64,000 nt of DNA from Oligoflexia bacterium (GCA_023701205.1 JAMPXJ010000004.1:62001-126000); one strand, 5' to 3'; shown: positions 1 to 7,984, counted from the stretch's first letter. The notes: generated from the letters alone by a model not told the origin. Translations and numbers: made by a program.

Positions 1-331
1 ACGCCTCGGGGTCGATGCAGAGCCGAAGCCGCGCGCAGCTGTTCTCGGGCAGCTCCGCGATGAGAGCCGAAGCCGTAGCGCGGAGCACGCCCGGCGCCAC
101 GCTGCAGCCTGGCGCCGGCGGAACCGGGGGCTTCGCCGGAGGCACTGAAGGAGTGGAGGGCTCGCCAGGCGCCGGAGGCACTGGAGGAGTGAAGGGCTCG
201 CCAGGCGCCGGGAGCGCGACGACCTCGTTACCGGAGATCGGCTCCGCCGCGGGCTCACTGACATCCGCTGGCAGCTCGCATCCCGCGAGCGCCAGCAGGC
301 AAACGACGGTCGAAATGACTTTCGCATCCAT
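1..331 (-). CDS. Lipoprotein, 3' end outside window
   Basis: Reading the minus strand from an ATG at 331 gives an open frame to the window edge (110 codons seen). The start is supported by a GAGGTGA ribosome site 7 bases upstream. The protein begins with a short signal sequence ending in the lipobox LAGC, so it should be lipid-anchored in the envelope. A proline-rich linker follows, with a repeated unit close to PAPGEP(F/S)TP(P/S)VPP, then a cysteine-containing region (residues about 70-110) that is incomplete here. No family is recognised. The linker resembles those that hold a folded domain away from a membrane anchor. Direct observation: lipobox and repeats; function unknown. Confidence 0.7.
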   Translation of the reverse strand, partial: MDAKVISTVVCLLALAGCELPADVSEPAAEPISGNEVVALPAPGEPFTPPVPPAPGEPSTPSVPPAKPPVPPAPGCSVAPGVLRATASALIAELPENSCARLRLCIDPEA

Positions 332-353
332 ACGCAATCACCTCGATTCTTAA

Positions 354-382
354 TATATACTAACTTTGTTAGAAATTGATAA
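354..382 (-). promoter_or_regulatory. Sigma-70-like promoter of the first lipoprotein gene
   Basis: On the minus strand TTATCA and TATATA are separated by 17 bases, in an A+T-rich stretch 23 bases before the lipoprotein ATG at 331. The spacing is ideal and both boxes are reasonable but imperfect matches to TTGACA/TATAAT. Confidence 0.45.
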
Positions 383-448
383 TTATTTCTTTGACAGAAA
401 ATAGCCGCTAGATTTCAAATGATTACTCACTGAGAGCCCGCCTCACGC

Positions 449-2107
449 TCACCAGGAGTGAGTAAAGAGAATCTTCAGCGCTCGATCAGAGACCTCCTGC
501 TCCGACCCGGTCCCCTCCTCCGAGACCTTGCGAAGCGAGAGCTCGAGGCAGCCCCGCTTCCGAACGCAGTGACGCGCGCCCACTCCGTCCTCTCTCACTC
601 CGCGGGAAGAGCCCCCTCGCTCCGGAAGCATGATTTCCGTACCGGCGAAGACCCGCGTGCCCGCGGGCAAACCGAGCCTCGCGCCGCTGCCCGAGACATG
701 CGCGCTGAAGCGCGTGTCGTTCCGTTCGGCCTCGCCCAGCGAAAGAGCCTCACCTCGCGTTTCCACGTACCCCACCTCGGCCTTGAGGGCGAACTCGATA
801 TTCGTATTGAAATCCGATCCCTTCCTGACGCTCTCGAAGCGCACCGCCTGGCGATAGCTATCGCCTTCGAGCTTCTTGCGCTCGATGCAATAGCGGAACA
901 GATCCACCCGCTCCCCGGGCTCGTTCAGGCAGACCTGAAGCTCGGTATCGCGCCGGAGCGGATCGATGCCCGCCCGAATCTCGAAGCGACCGCGATCCTC
1001 GGCATCCAGCACCCGATATGCGCCTTGCACCATGCCCTGACTGACACCGGCACGCGCCTCCGCCCGCACTCCCCTCTCGCCCTCGTTTCGGCCGAGCATC
1101 CTCGCACCGACCTCCGGGTCCGCGACACGCTCGAAGAATTCCGCCGAGAAGCGATCGGCGACCCGATCGACCACCTCCTCCAACGGCTTCGGTCGCTCCC
1201 GCTCGCGCCGCTCTTGATACGCCTCGATCGCCCGGGCGGGTGAAGCCGGGCCGCCTTCCGAGAGTACGTCGATCGACTCGCGCACCGGAGCCGCGCCCTC
1301 CGCCGCGCGCCGGATCGCAGGCAGCTCGGCATGCCAGGCGGACAGCCCCTCCGCGTGCCGCGAAACGTTTCTGAAGCCGTCGCGCCGCGAGAGAACCTCG
1401 AGCGTATCCGCCGGAAGCAGCTCGCTCCGGACCGAAGGCGTTATCCGCGAATAGACCCAAGCGCTCGGCCGGATATTGAAAATCGAGGAAGCCGCCCGCG
1501 GGTCCTCTCGACCCTCGATCGCGGCTGCGATCCTGCGGGCTTCGGCGGGATCCTGAGCGGGCGTTCCCACGACGGCATGGCCGATGAGCGCATGGATCCG
1601 CCCGGTGCCGGGATCCCGGAACAGGATCGGCTCGCCTTGCGCCAAGATCTTGAAGCCCAGCGAGCCCACCCGTTGAGGCAGGTCGGGCCCCCGCAGCTCC
1701 GAAAGCATCGCAAGCAGCAGCAACCGCCCGCGGGGCGTGAGTCCTGCCGCCGCGATCCGCGCGGCCGTCCAGGGCCCGCCTTCAGAAGCCTCCAGGTAAA
1801 GAGAGTAGATCGATCGCAGCTCCTCGCGAGTCTCGGCCGAAACATCAGCATAGGGACGGGCGACGGCACGAACGCCGTCCCGGCTCTCATCCGCTTCGAA
1901 GAGGAAAAAGCCATCCATTCCGCCCACCCGACGCCCGGATCGGAAAAGCGCGTTCGAAATCCCTCGCAGATCCTCCTGCACGCCAACAGGAACGGGAACG
2001 ATCGCCCGCTGCTCGCTCAGGCACCTGCTATCGGGCGAGGCGAAGGACGATGCGGAAGTTCCCGGTGAAAAAATCAGCGCCAGCGCCAAGAGCGCCTCGA
2101 AAGCCAT
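449..2107 (-). CDS. Secreted protein of unknown function, 552 aa
   Basis: A long minus-strand frame beginning with a hydrophobic signal-like segment (residues 4-20, MAFEALLALALIFSPG). The ATG at 2107 follows a purine-rich stretch (AAGAGA). The middle part (about residues 60-300) is charged and predicted mostly helical by eye. The last 150 residues contain alternating hydrophobic/polar stretches and end in ...FTHSW, which would fit beta-strands and an aromatic C-terminus as in outer-membrane barrels, but this is weak. Five cysteines are scattered in the exported part. A plus-strand open frame at 458-1243 overlaps it and was judged a shadow. No family recognised. Confidence 0.6.
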   Translation of the reverse strand: MAFEALLALALIFSPGTSASSFASPDSRCLSEQRAIVPVPVGVQEDLRGISNALFRSGRRVGGMDGFFLFEADESRDGVRAVARPYADVSAETREELRSIYSLYLEASEGGPWTAARIAAAGLTPRGRLLLLAMLSELRGPDLPQRVGSLGFKILAQGEPILFRDPGTGRIHALIGHAVVGTPAQDPAEARRIAAAIEGREDPRAASSIFNIRPSAWVYSRITPSVRSELLPADTLEVLSRRDGFRNVSRHAEGLSAWHAELPAIRRAAEGAAPVRESIDVLSEGGPASPARAIEAYQERRERERPKPLEEVVDRVADRFSAEFFERVADPEVGARMLGRNEGERGVRAEARAGVSQGMVQGAYRVLDAEDRGRFEIRAGIDPLRRDTELQVCLNEPGERVDLFRYCIERKKLEGDSYRQAVRFESVRKGSDFNTNIEFALKAEVGYVETRGEALSLGEAERNDTRFSAHVSGSGARLGLPAGTRVFAGTEIMLPERGGSSRGVREDGVGARHCVRKRGCLELSLRKVSEEGTGSEQEVSDRALKILFTHSW

Positions 2108-2173
2108 ATTTTCTCTTCGTAAGATCTCCCCGCCGTCTTAAGTCGCGGAAAAACCGCGCACCCTTTCAGAACC

Positions 2174-2202
2174 TTGATACAGAAATGACTTAATATTAAA
2201 AT
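2174..2202 (+). promoter_or_regulatory. Sigma-70-like promoter for the small secreted protein
   Basis: TTGATA and TAAAAT separated by 17 bases. It points to the 83-residue gene at 2310 and leaves a leader of about 100 bases that contains the inverted repeat at 2217-2260. Confidence 0.55.
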
Positions 2203-2216
2203 GATTTCAAATAGAT

Positions 2217-2260
2217 AGCGCGAGATTACTTTCCTATTGCGCATAGCGTTATCTCACGCT
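2217..2260 (+). repeat. Imperfect inverted repeat in the 5' leader of the small secreted protein
   Basis: AGCGCGAGATTAC (2217-2229) is the near-complement of GTTATCTCACGCT (2248-2260), 11 of 13 positions pairing, with an 18-base loop. It lies between the promoter at 2174-2202 and the start codon at 2310, so it could be a leader hairpin or a protein-binding site. Confidence 0.5.
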
Positions 2261-2309
2261 AAATCCCAACATCATTTCCACGATCGAGAAACCCTCAGAG
2301 GAGCTCCCC

Positions 2310-2561
2310 ATGAAGTCATTTTTTTCCGCGCTGACGCTGTCCCTCTTCGCCTGCATCGGTCTTGCTCAGGCTTCCGAGCCGGAGGTTCATTATCTTTCCT
2401 GGTGCGATCGTGAAGGCCGCATTCTCGCCGAAGACGAAAAGGGAAACGTCGTGATCAAAGCGGACTGCGAAGCGCACGGCATGAGCTGTAAAACGCTGAC
2501 GAGCCGGATGCGCGCCCGCGTGGTCATTTCCGCGGTGTGCACACCCGACTCGTCGAACTAA
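2310..2561 (+). CDS. Small secreted cysteine-containing protein, 83 aa
   Basis: The ATG follows a clear GAGGAG ribosome site. The first 21 residues form a typical Sec signal peptide (hydrophobic core LTLSLFACIGLAQA, likely cleavage after AQAS). The mature part is about 60 residues with four cysteines (WC, DC, SC, VC), enough for two disulfides. It has its own promoter, a leader hairpin and a strong terminator, so it looks like an independently expressed exported small protein. No family recognised. Confidence 0.7.
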   Translation: MKSFFSALTLSLFACIGLAQASEPEVHYLSWCDREGRILAEDEKGNVVIKADCEAHGMSCKTLTSRMRARVVISAVCTPDSSN

Positions 2562-2571
2562 GCAGCTGATC

Positions 2572-2596
2572 GATCCCCCGGCACTGCCGGGGGATC
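2572..2596. terminator. Hairpin between convergent genes, likely bidirectional terminator
   Basis: An 11-bp perfect stem GATCCCCCGGC/GCCGGGGGATC with a 3-base loop, placed between the stop of the small secreted gene (2561) and the stop of the convergent lipoprotein gene (2606). There is no long T-run, so intrinsic termination is likely but not certain. Confidence 0.65.
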
Positions 2597-2605
2597 AGCA
2601 TCGAA

Positions 2606-3454
2606 TCAGCGGGCGAAGTAGTTGGAGTGAACCAGGCAGCGTCCCGCGGACTGGAACCGCACCGCACTCGCCATCGTCAGATCCACCATCAGGCGATAAC
2701 TCTGGCCCGCGACGACCTCCAGCCCATCCAGATGGAGCTTGAAGCCAGCACCGGAAGAGCCCGCAGGGACCTTCACTGAAGTCGGGCAGAGGTTCGCGCC
2801 GTCCGAGCCGATCACGAGATGACCCGAGTCGAAGGTGATCAGGCGGATGGACTTCACGCGCTTGCCGACGGGCAACGCGATGCCGAGGGTCTGGAGCACA
2901 TCCTGGCGGAAGCCCAAGATGTTGACCAGCTCTCCGCCGCGCGGGATCCGCTGCTCGCGATCCTTGCCCTTGCCTTCGGTCACGATCACGATTTCGGAAA
3001 GCTTGAGCCAGATGCCCGGGCCGAAGTTCTCCACCACCGGCGTCGAAACGACCGGTGCCGAGCCTGTAGGAGCCGGCGCGGGCACGGGCGCCGTATCCAC
3101 GGGATCCCCATCTCCAGGCAAAGGTGTCGTAGGAGCGCTGGGCGTGCCGCTCTCGGGCGCGGTCACCACCTCCGGAGGCGTGCTTTCAGGCTCGCTCGGA
3201 GCCGTAGGCGCGCTCGGGGCCGTAGGCGCGCTGGGTGCGGAGGGCTCCGAAACCACCGGTGCCGAACCCGTTGGTGAAACCACCGGCTCGGGTTCCACCA
3301 CTGGCGCGGGGGCCGGAGCTCCAAAGTCATCAGGAGCCGCAACGAGGCTGACAACCTGGTCCTGATCCTTAAGCTGAGCCTGGTACAGCGCCTCACACCC
3401 TTGGAAGAAGAGCGCGCTCGCGCTGACGATCACCATCAACTTCGTGTATTTCAT
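2606..3454 (-). CDS. Lipoprotein with proline-rich linker and DUF4382-like domain
   Basis: The N-terminus is a short signal sequence ending in the lipobox FFQGC (Cys20); the Gln before Gly is unusual but recurs in the lipoprotein at 55149-56603. Residues about 40-145 are a low-complexity Pro/Ala/Ser/Thr linker with repeats of SAPTAP and a duplicated TGSAPVVS. The C-terminal part (about 148-282) has the pattern of DUF4382: a WLKL beta-strand, a VNILGF segment, a residue-spaced RVKSIRLITFDSG strand and a final strand before a cysteine pair (GANLCP, GRCLVH). These domains occur in envelope lipoproteins of unknown role. The start has a GGGGG ribosome site. Confidence 0.7.
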   Translation of the reverse strand: MKYTKLMVIVSASALFFQGCEALYQAQLKDQDQVVSLVAAPDDFGAPAPAPVVEPEPVVSPTGSAPVVSEPSAPSAPTAPSAPTAPSEPESTPPEVVTAPESGTPSAPTTPLPGDGDPVDTAPVPAPAPTGSAPVVSTPVVENFGPGIWLKLSEIVIVTEGKGKDREQRIPRGGELVNILGFRQDVLQTLGIALPVGKRVKSIRLITFDSGHLVIGSDGANLCPTSVKVPAGSSGAGFKLHLDGLEVVAGQSYRLMVDLTMASAVRFQSAGRCLVHSNYFAR

Positions 3455-3715
3455 AATGCGTGGTCCCCCAAATAACAGACGTATCTGAACAGGAATTCGT
3501 TTCTGATTATTTTACCCTGTCCTGTCAGACACTTACCCCACTACTGGCTGCCTCTTTGTGCCTGGAACTCCGAGTACGAGCCCAATAGGAATTGGCACTT
3601 TGGCTGATATGCCTATAGTATACTATTTTGGTCGGGAATCAACCAGCTTCTTTGCTCTGTGTGTCAGGGGAGACCGCCTTCAGGAAACCATACCGGAACC
3701 AGGACGAAGACTTCT

Positions 3716-4126
3716 TCAGCGGCCGACTCTGGCGCACGGGAAGTCGCCGGCCTTGCGCGAACGATTCGTTCGCAGGTCGCGCAGGACATATGAAAGCGTG
3801 ATCTTGCCGGCGGCGTTGCGCGTGGTACCGATGGCTAGAAGTCCTTCAGCGAGCTTCGCCTCGAAAGCATAACACCCCTGACAGCGCGCGAAGACGAACT
3901 CCGTCACTTCGAGTTCCAGACCCAGCTCTTCGCCGGGATCCGTCTGCCAGACGCGCGCTGCAACGGCGGGTTCGGCCGGAACCCGGAAAGCCACTCCCCC
4001 GCCTTCTTTTTCGCAACGGTAAGTCGCGTCGACCTTGGTCATGCTCCCAGGCAAGCCGACATCGATGGCCAAAGCGAAATCTGGATATCCGAGAAACAGG
4101 AAAAGGATCGCCGCCCAGTGTTGCAT
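3716..4126 (-). CDS. Secreted protein of unknown function, 136 aa
   Basis: The ATG follows GAGGAGGG. Residues 1-20 form a signal peptide (WAAILFLFLGYPDFALA). The mature protein is about 116 residues with four cysteines, one pair as CQGC around residue 77, and beta-strand-like stretches. It lies 86 bases downstream of the pilin-like gene ending at 4213 and on the same strand, so it may be the last gene of that operon. The 260 bases between it and the DUF4382 lipoprotein start (3455-3715) hold no convincing gene. Confidence 0.65.
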   Translation of the reverse strand: MQHWAAILFLFLGYPDFALAIDVGLPGSMTKVDATYRCEKEGGGVAFRVPAEPAVAARVWQTDPGEELGLELEVTEFVFARCQGCYAFEAKLAEGLLAIGTTRNAAGKITLSYVLRDLRTNRSRKAGDFPCARVGR

Positions 4127-4212
4127 GTGCCCTCCTCAGGACAAGGAGGAATTAGCAAAAACAGCACATTTCGTCCAACCGGAACTCCCGGAACGACGCG
4201 ATAAGAGAGGCG

Positions 4213-5148
4213 CTACATCCCGCAGTCTCCACCACCAGCATCCCCGCCGCCACAGTCTCCGCCGCCGCCGCCGCCGCCATCGCCACCACCGTCCCCACCC
4301 CCACCACCGTCCCCGGCGCCATCCCCGCCGTCCCCACCCCCATCTCCGGTGACGACGCAGGCAGGCTTCGCCGCGCAGATCGGAGAGCCATCCAGGTTGA
4401 TTCCGCGCATATACTGATTGGCGGTGCACGTTCCCGTCCAGATCGGCCCGCAGATCTTGTTCAGGCCAAGAGTGATCCGTTTCACCACGTAGGGCGGGGG
4501 ACAGACTCCCTCAAGCCCGACCAGGGCGCATTCCCGAGTCACCGTATCGAACACCCCGCCCAGCGACTCGCAGGCGCGGGCCAGACCATTCATCTCCTGC
4601 CCGCGAACGATGTCGAAGCTGAAGCGTTGGGACGTCAGCTCGTGTCCTGGCCCCAGACCGTTGAACTTGGTGAGCTGCCCGAAGAGCCGGATCTCGGGAT
4701 TCTTGCACTCCGTCGCCGGACAAAGCGCCTGCCAATCGATGGAAAGATGATAGGGACAGGCATCCGAAACCGGCAGCGGGCAAGCCCGACCCGAAGGATC
4801 GAAGCCCTGGTTGGCCGGATCGTAACGAGGCGTCCCGTCGGCATCGATCACCACGACCACGCCTCCTTCGCCGCGGCAATCGCGCGCGGCTTCGCTCATC
4901 CTGAGACACGCCAGCGAGGGGTTGCGCGAGGCATCCGCCACGGTGCGATTCCACGAACCGGAGCTGTTGAGCGCCTCGGTCATCGAATTCAGGATATTCG
5001 AAGCGACGCGATCCGTGCTCAAGCGGTCGTTCGCCTTGTGCACGTTGATGACGAGCGCGGCGCTGCCCAACGCCGCAACGGAGAGCAGCCCACCGGCAAT
5101 CATGCCCTCGACCAGTGTCACTCCGGCGATCCCCGGTTTTCTCCTCAT
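4213..5148 (-). CDS. Prepilin-like protein with Gly/Asp-rich tail
   Basis: The N-terminus has a short basic leader followed by GVTLVEGM and a hydrophobic helix (to about residue 35), the class III signal of type IV pilins and type II pseudopilins (prepilin peptidase cuts after the Gly; Glu5 is present). The body carries ten or more cysteines and a calcium-binding-like acidic stretch (VIDADGTPRYDPANQG). Near the C-terminus a Cys-bounded unit NQYMRGINLDGSPIC matches units in the two sister genes. The last 44 residues (4213-4347) are almost only Gly and Asp with two Cys. The ATG overlaps the previous stop as TGATG and follows GGGAGG. Minor (pseudo)pilin is the best call. Confidence 0.7.
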   Translation of the reverse strand: MRRKPGIAGVTLVEGMIAGGLLSVAALGSAALVINVHKANDRLSTDRVASNILNSMTEALNSSGSWNRTVADASRNPSLACLRMSEAARDCRGEGGVVVVIDADGTPRYDPANQGFDPSGRACPLPVSDACPYHLSIDWQALCPATECKNPEIRLFGQLTKFNGLGPGHELTSQRFSFDIVRGQEMNGLARACESLGGVFDTVTRECALVGLEGVCPPPYVVKRITLGLNKICGPIWTGTCTANQYMRGINLDGSPICAAKPACVVTGDGGGDGGDGAGDGGGGGDGGGDGGGGGGGDCGGGDAGGGDCGM

Positions 5149-5792
5149 CAGGGCCTCCCGTTCCAGCCGCGCTCGGCCTCGATCACGCTTCGAACCCGCT
5201 GGTGATCCACGCCGACCACCTTGTGAGAGATCTCAAAGACGTCCACCGGCGCGCCCGGTTGCGCATGAATGCCCAGGACGCGATACCAGACCGACTTCGG
5301 CCGCGCGAAATAGTTCTGGCCGAAGCACAGGCAGTCGATCCGATGACCCACGGACTTCTCCACCGGCCGAACCTCGTGCGGGGAAACGAAGAAATGGAAT
5401 TGCCGATCCGAGGGATTCTCCACGACGAAAAAGAGCTTGCGATACTGGCCTCGCGGCACCGCGACCTGCCCGGTCGTGATCTCCGTGCCCAACGGCAGGG
5501 CGCGGAGGGACGCCTTCGTGCCATTGGTACCCGGGGCGTAGTTGGCGCTGCCGGCGCCGGCCTCAAAGAGCCGGACCTGAAAAGGGCTGCCCGAGTACGT
5601 CCAGGAGAACTTGAACTGCAGCTGTGGCGCGGAGGCGCTTTCGCTGATCTCCCGGGTGGGCGAGGGCATTGGCTCCGCGGCACCGGCGACGCTCCCGAAG
5701 GTCATGGCCATCCAGACGAAACCTCCGGTAAGACCGGCCGAAAGCGCCCGAAAAAAGCGCCCTGCCCGATTACTGGTTGATGAGGCTTTCAA
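5148..5792 (-). CDS. Exported Cox11/CtaG-like protein (CLCF motif), copy A
   Basis: TTG start at 5792 chosen because a strong AGGAGGGG site sits 4-5 bases upstream. An N-terminal membrane/signal segment (about residues 17-38, ending AGAAEP) is followed by a beta-rich domain. Residues about 120-175 follow the Cox11 pattern: VVENPSD, then VRPVEKSVGHRIDCLCFGQ, then VWYRVLGI. In Cox11 the matching CFCF motif binds copper for cytochrome oxidase assembly; here it reads CLCF. The gene overlaps its neighbours on both sides inside a pilin-like operon, so the role is probably assembly or metal delivery for a surface structure, not oxidase assembly. The Cox11 similarity is my pattern match, not a search. 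Confidence 0.55.
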   Translation of the reverse strand: MKASSTSNRAGRFFRALSAGLTGGFVWMAMTFGSVAGAAEPMPSPTREISESASAPQLQFKFSWTYSGSPFQVRLFEAGAGSANYAPGTNGTKASLRALPLGTEITTGQVAVPRGQYRKLFFVVENPSDRQFHFFVSPHEVRPVEKSVGHRIDCLCFGQNYFARPKSVWYRVLGIHAQPGAPVDVFEISHKVVGVDHQRVRSVIEAERGWNGRP

Positions 5793-6318
5793 GCTTCCCC
5801 TCCTTGATCTGGTTGAAGGTCAGCCCGACCAGGATGTGGCGCAAGCCAAGCTGGTCTCCCGGAAAGTATTTGCTGAGGCTCAGGTTACCGATGCGGTACC
5901 AGCGCGACCTGGGGGGCACCACGACGATCTTGGAGTCGCAAAGGCAGGAAATCTTGTAAGCCATCGCGATCTCCTCGGGTTTCATCGAATGTTGATTCAC
6001 GAAGAAGAAGAGCGGCTCATCCCCTGGATTCTCGACGACCACCGCGAAAGGCTGGGTGTCCCCACGCCGCACCTTGAAGGTCGGGCTGATCTCGCGGCCG
6101 AGCGGCGTGACGGCGCTCAAAGGCAGGGTGCCGGTCTCGCCGATGCTGAGATGACGCTCGACGGGGACCTCGCGCACGCGCACGCCGGGTTTGAGATTCC
6201 GCGTCTCGAAGAAAAGCGTCACCTCCACCCACTTCGCGGGGCGACGTTGGACGGAACCCAGCGCCCAGCCCCCCCCGCAAACCCCCATCAGGAAGAGAAC
6301 CACGATCAGTTTGCGCAT
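5770..6318 (-). CDS. Exported Cox11/CtaG-like protein (CLC motif), copy B
   Basis: Start ATG at 6318 (MRKLIVVLFLMGV), with GGGAAA upstream; the frame extends further but adds a basic stretch with no ribosome site. A signal or anchor segment covers residues 2-20. The rest is a beta-rich domain paralogous to the next gene: VVVENPGDEPLFFFV, MKPEEIAMAYKISCLCDSK, RSRWYRIGNLSLSKYF and a final LRHILVGLTF strand, in the same order as Cox11. The metal-type motif is CLC followed by Asp rather than Phe. It overlaps the upstream PilX-like gene by 13 bases and the downstream paralogue by 23 bases. Confidence 0.55.
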   Translation of the reverse strand: MRKLIVVLFLMGVCGGGWALGSVQRRPAKWVEVTLFFETRNLKPGVRVREVPVERHLSIGETGTLPLSAVTPLGREISPTFKVRRGDTQPFAVVVENPGDEPLFFFVNQHSMKPEEIAMAYKISCLCDSKIVVVPPRSRWYRIGNLSLSKYFPGDQLGLRHILVGLTFNQIKEGKLESLINQ

Positions 6319-7118
6319 AGTAATTTCCCGTTTTGCGCGAATCCGATGACCCCGCGACCGCCCGTACACGGGGATCCGATCGCAGGCATGGTCCGGCAGA
6401 TCTTCAGCCCGGTGGCGGGATCCACGCCGATGAGAGCGGCGCCATTGGAGCAGGCCTCGCCAACCACCGCCAGGATACAGCTGTTGTGGTCGGCCTGATC
6501 GATCTCGCCTTTCATCGCGCGGCAGCTCTCCGATAGCGACCCCGCGGCCCCGCCCCGCACGAAGTCGATCCGATACCGGCTCAGGTTGAGGCTCATCCGC
6601 GATAGCGTCTCGAAATCGCCCAGGACTCTCGCCCGCTGACGCGCGCAGCCCGTGCAGTCAGGCTCCCATTGCAGGTCAAAGCGGAACACGCAGCGCTCCG
6701 CTTCCACTCCACCGCCGCCGGCACCCGCGCCCGGGATAATGCAGGGAATCCCGCTGACATCGAGCCCTTCGCTCTCGATGCGGCTGTCGAGCAGCTTCTG
6801 CCCGCGCGAATCGTAAAGCGCGAATCGCCGCGCCCCGGCCGGGCAGTTGTTGGTACTCAGGCAGCCGAACATACCGGCATTATCCGGGTGATCACGCGTC
6901 AGCTGCCAGGCCTCGTCGTTCTCGATCGTGGCAACGACTTTCTTCTGCACCAGCATCGCTTTCAACGAGAAGATCCGCCGCTTGCTCGCCGAGAGCTCGC
7001 CCGTCAGCCAGCTCTGCACGGCCGAAAGCAGCAACATGGTGATCCCCGAGATGAGTATCACGAGAATCATCATGGAGCCCGCTTCAGAGGCATTTCGACG
7101 TGCAGATCGGATTGCCAT
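6306..7118 (-). CDS. PilX/GspK-like pseudopilin
   Basis: Start ATG at 7118, preceded by AGGGGGTGG; it overlaps the upstream pilin gene by 35 bases. The N-terminus is basic (AIRSARRNASEAG) followed by a hydrophobic helix SMMILVILISGITMLLLSAV, the layout of PilX_N/GspK minor pilins, which often lack the usual Phe/Glu. The body (270 aa in all) has many cysteines, including CTGC near the middle. The C-terminus has two copies of the Cys-bounded unit seen in the sister proteins (CSNGAALIGVDPATGLKIC and CTGGRGVIGFAQNGKLLC). Likely a minor component of a type IV pilus or type II secretion-like fibre. Confidence 0.6.
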   Translation of the reverse strand: MAIRSARRNASEAGSMMILVILISGITMLLLSAVQSWLTGELSASKRRIFSLKAMLVQKKVVATIENDEAWQLTRDHPDNAGMFGCLSTNNCPAGARRFALYDSRGQKLLDSRIESEGLDVSGIPCIIPGAGAGGGGVEAERCVFRFDLQWEPDCTGCARQRARVLGDFETLSRMSLNLSRYRIDFVRGGAAGSLSESCRAMKGEIDQADHNSCILAVVGEACSNGAALIGVDPATGLKICRTMPAIGSPCTGGRGVIGFAQNGKLLCAN

Positions 7119-7929
7119 CCGCGTCCACCCCCTGAAGAAAACCCGTGCCCCCGCAGTTGCCATTGAGCAGGGCGCGCGCCTGGCAGATCGGCTTGCCGCT
7201 CCGCTCGAAACCCACGAGAAACTGATTCGGGTTCGCGCACTGATCGTGCAGGCGCATCCGGCACCGCCTGAGCGCCGGATCGTAGCTTCCGAGCAGCGTC
7301 TGCTCACAGGTGACCTCGGGAACCTCTCCGTCCGCCGAGATCAGCAGGCTGAACGAATACGGCTGAGAAGGGACGCGCATCCGCGCGCTCGAGCCCGGCG
7401 AGAAAAGCAGCTGCCCTTGCACCGCGATATCCGGATTCGAGCAGGAGGGGTCAGCGCAGATGGGACGCCAGCTCAGGACGTACTTGAAAGGGCAGGCCCG
7501 GTCCCCCGTCACGGGATCGAAGCTGTCGCAGGGTCGCCCCTTCCAATTGAAGCCGCGGGAAAAGTTCAGCGGGAAAGCCGAGTGCTCCTCGAAAAGGACC
7601 TCATTGCTCCCGTTGCGGACCTCCAGCAGATGCCCGCCCGCTCCGGAGCAGCTCACCCTCGCCGAGGGATTCGCGATTTTCCGGCGCACGCAGTCCAGGT
7701 TGTGATTTCTGGGGCTCAGGGCCGTCTTTCGCCAGCCGTCGGTCCGGAGCGCCTGGATCAGGTCCGTGCGGACCGCCTGAAGCCAGGGAAGCGTATCCAG
7801 CTCCAGGCGAGCGCGATCCTGGATGCTCAGCACGGCCATGGCCGTCAGCATCACGATCCCGCCCACGCCCAAGGCGATCGCGAGTTCCGCGAGCGTAAAG
7901 CCCTCCTGGTTTCGAATCGATGATGACAA
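7084..7929 (-). CDS. Prepilin-like protein, first gene of the pilin/Cox11-like operon
   Basis: A class III prepilin signal is clear: NQEG followed by FTLAELAIALGVGGIVMLTA, with Glu5 kept. The TTG at 7929 is preferred because GGGAAAGGG lies 9 bases upstream and it gives a normal short leader; a further in-frame TTG at 7959 has no good site. About 281 residues, with many cysteines in the body. The C-terminal 65 residues contain two Cys-bounded units (CANPNQFLVGFERSGKPIC and CGGTGFLQGVDADGNPIC). The gene lies 56 bases behind a strong promoter and heads a tightly overlapping operon running to 4213 or 3716. Confidence 0.7.
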   Translation of the reverse strand: MSSSIRNQEGFTLAELAIALGVGGIVMLTAMAVLSIQDRARLELDTLPWLQAVRTDLIQALRTDGWRKTALSPRNHNLDCVRRKIANPSARVSCSGAGGHLLEVRNGSNEVLFEEHSAFPLNFSRGFNWKGRPCDSFDPVTGDRACPFKYVLSWRPICADPSCSNPDIAVQGQLLFSPGSSARMRVPSQPYSFSLLISADGEVPEVTCEQTLLGSYDPALRRCRMRLHDQCANPNQFLVGFERSGKPICQARALLNGNCGGTGFLQGVDADGNPICTSKCL

Positions 7930-7984
7930 GGTGAAACGCCCTTTCCCGAAAGCGCGCAAATCCGGAAGCTGGAGTATTCTTTAA

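Noticed and set aside
458..1243. 261-codon plus-strand open frame
   Set aside because: Antisense to the 552-residue minus-strand gene, which has a signal peptide and a plausible start; high G+C makes long shadow frames common here.
3558..3872. 104-codon plus-strand frame
   Set aside because: Overlaps the antisense of the secreted protein at 3716-4126, no ribosome site, no signal or motif.
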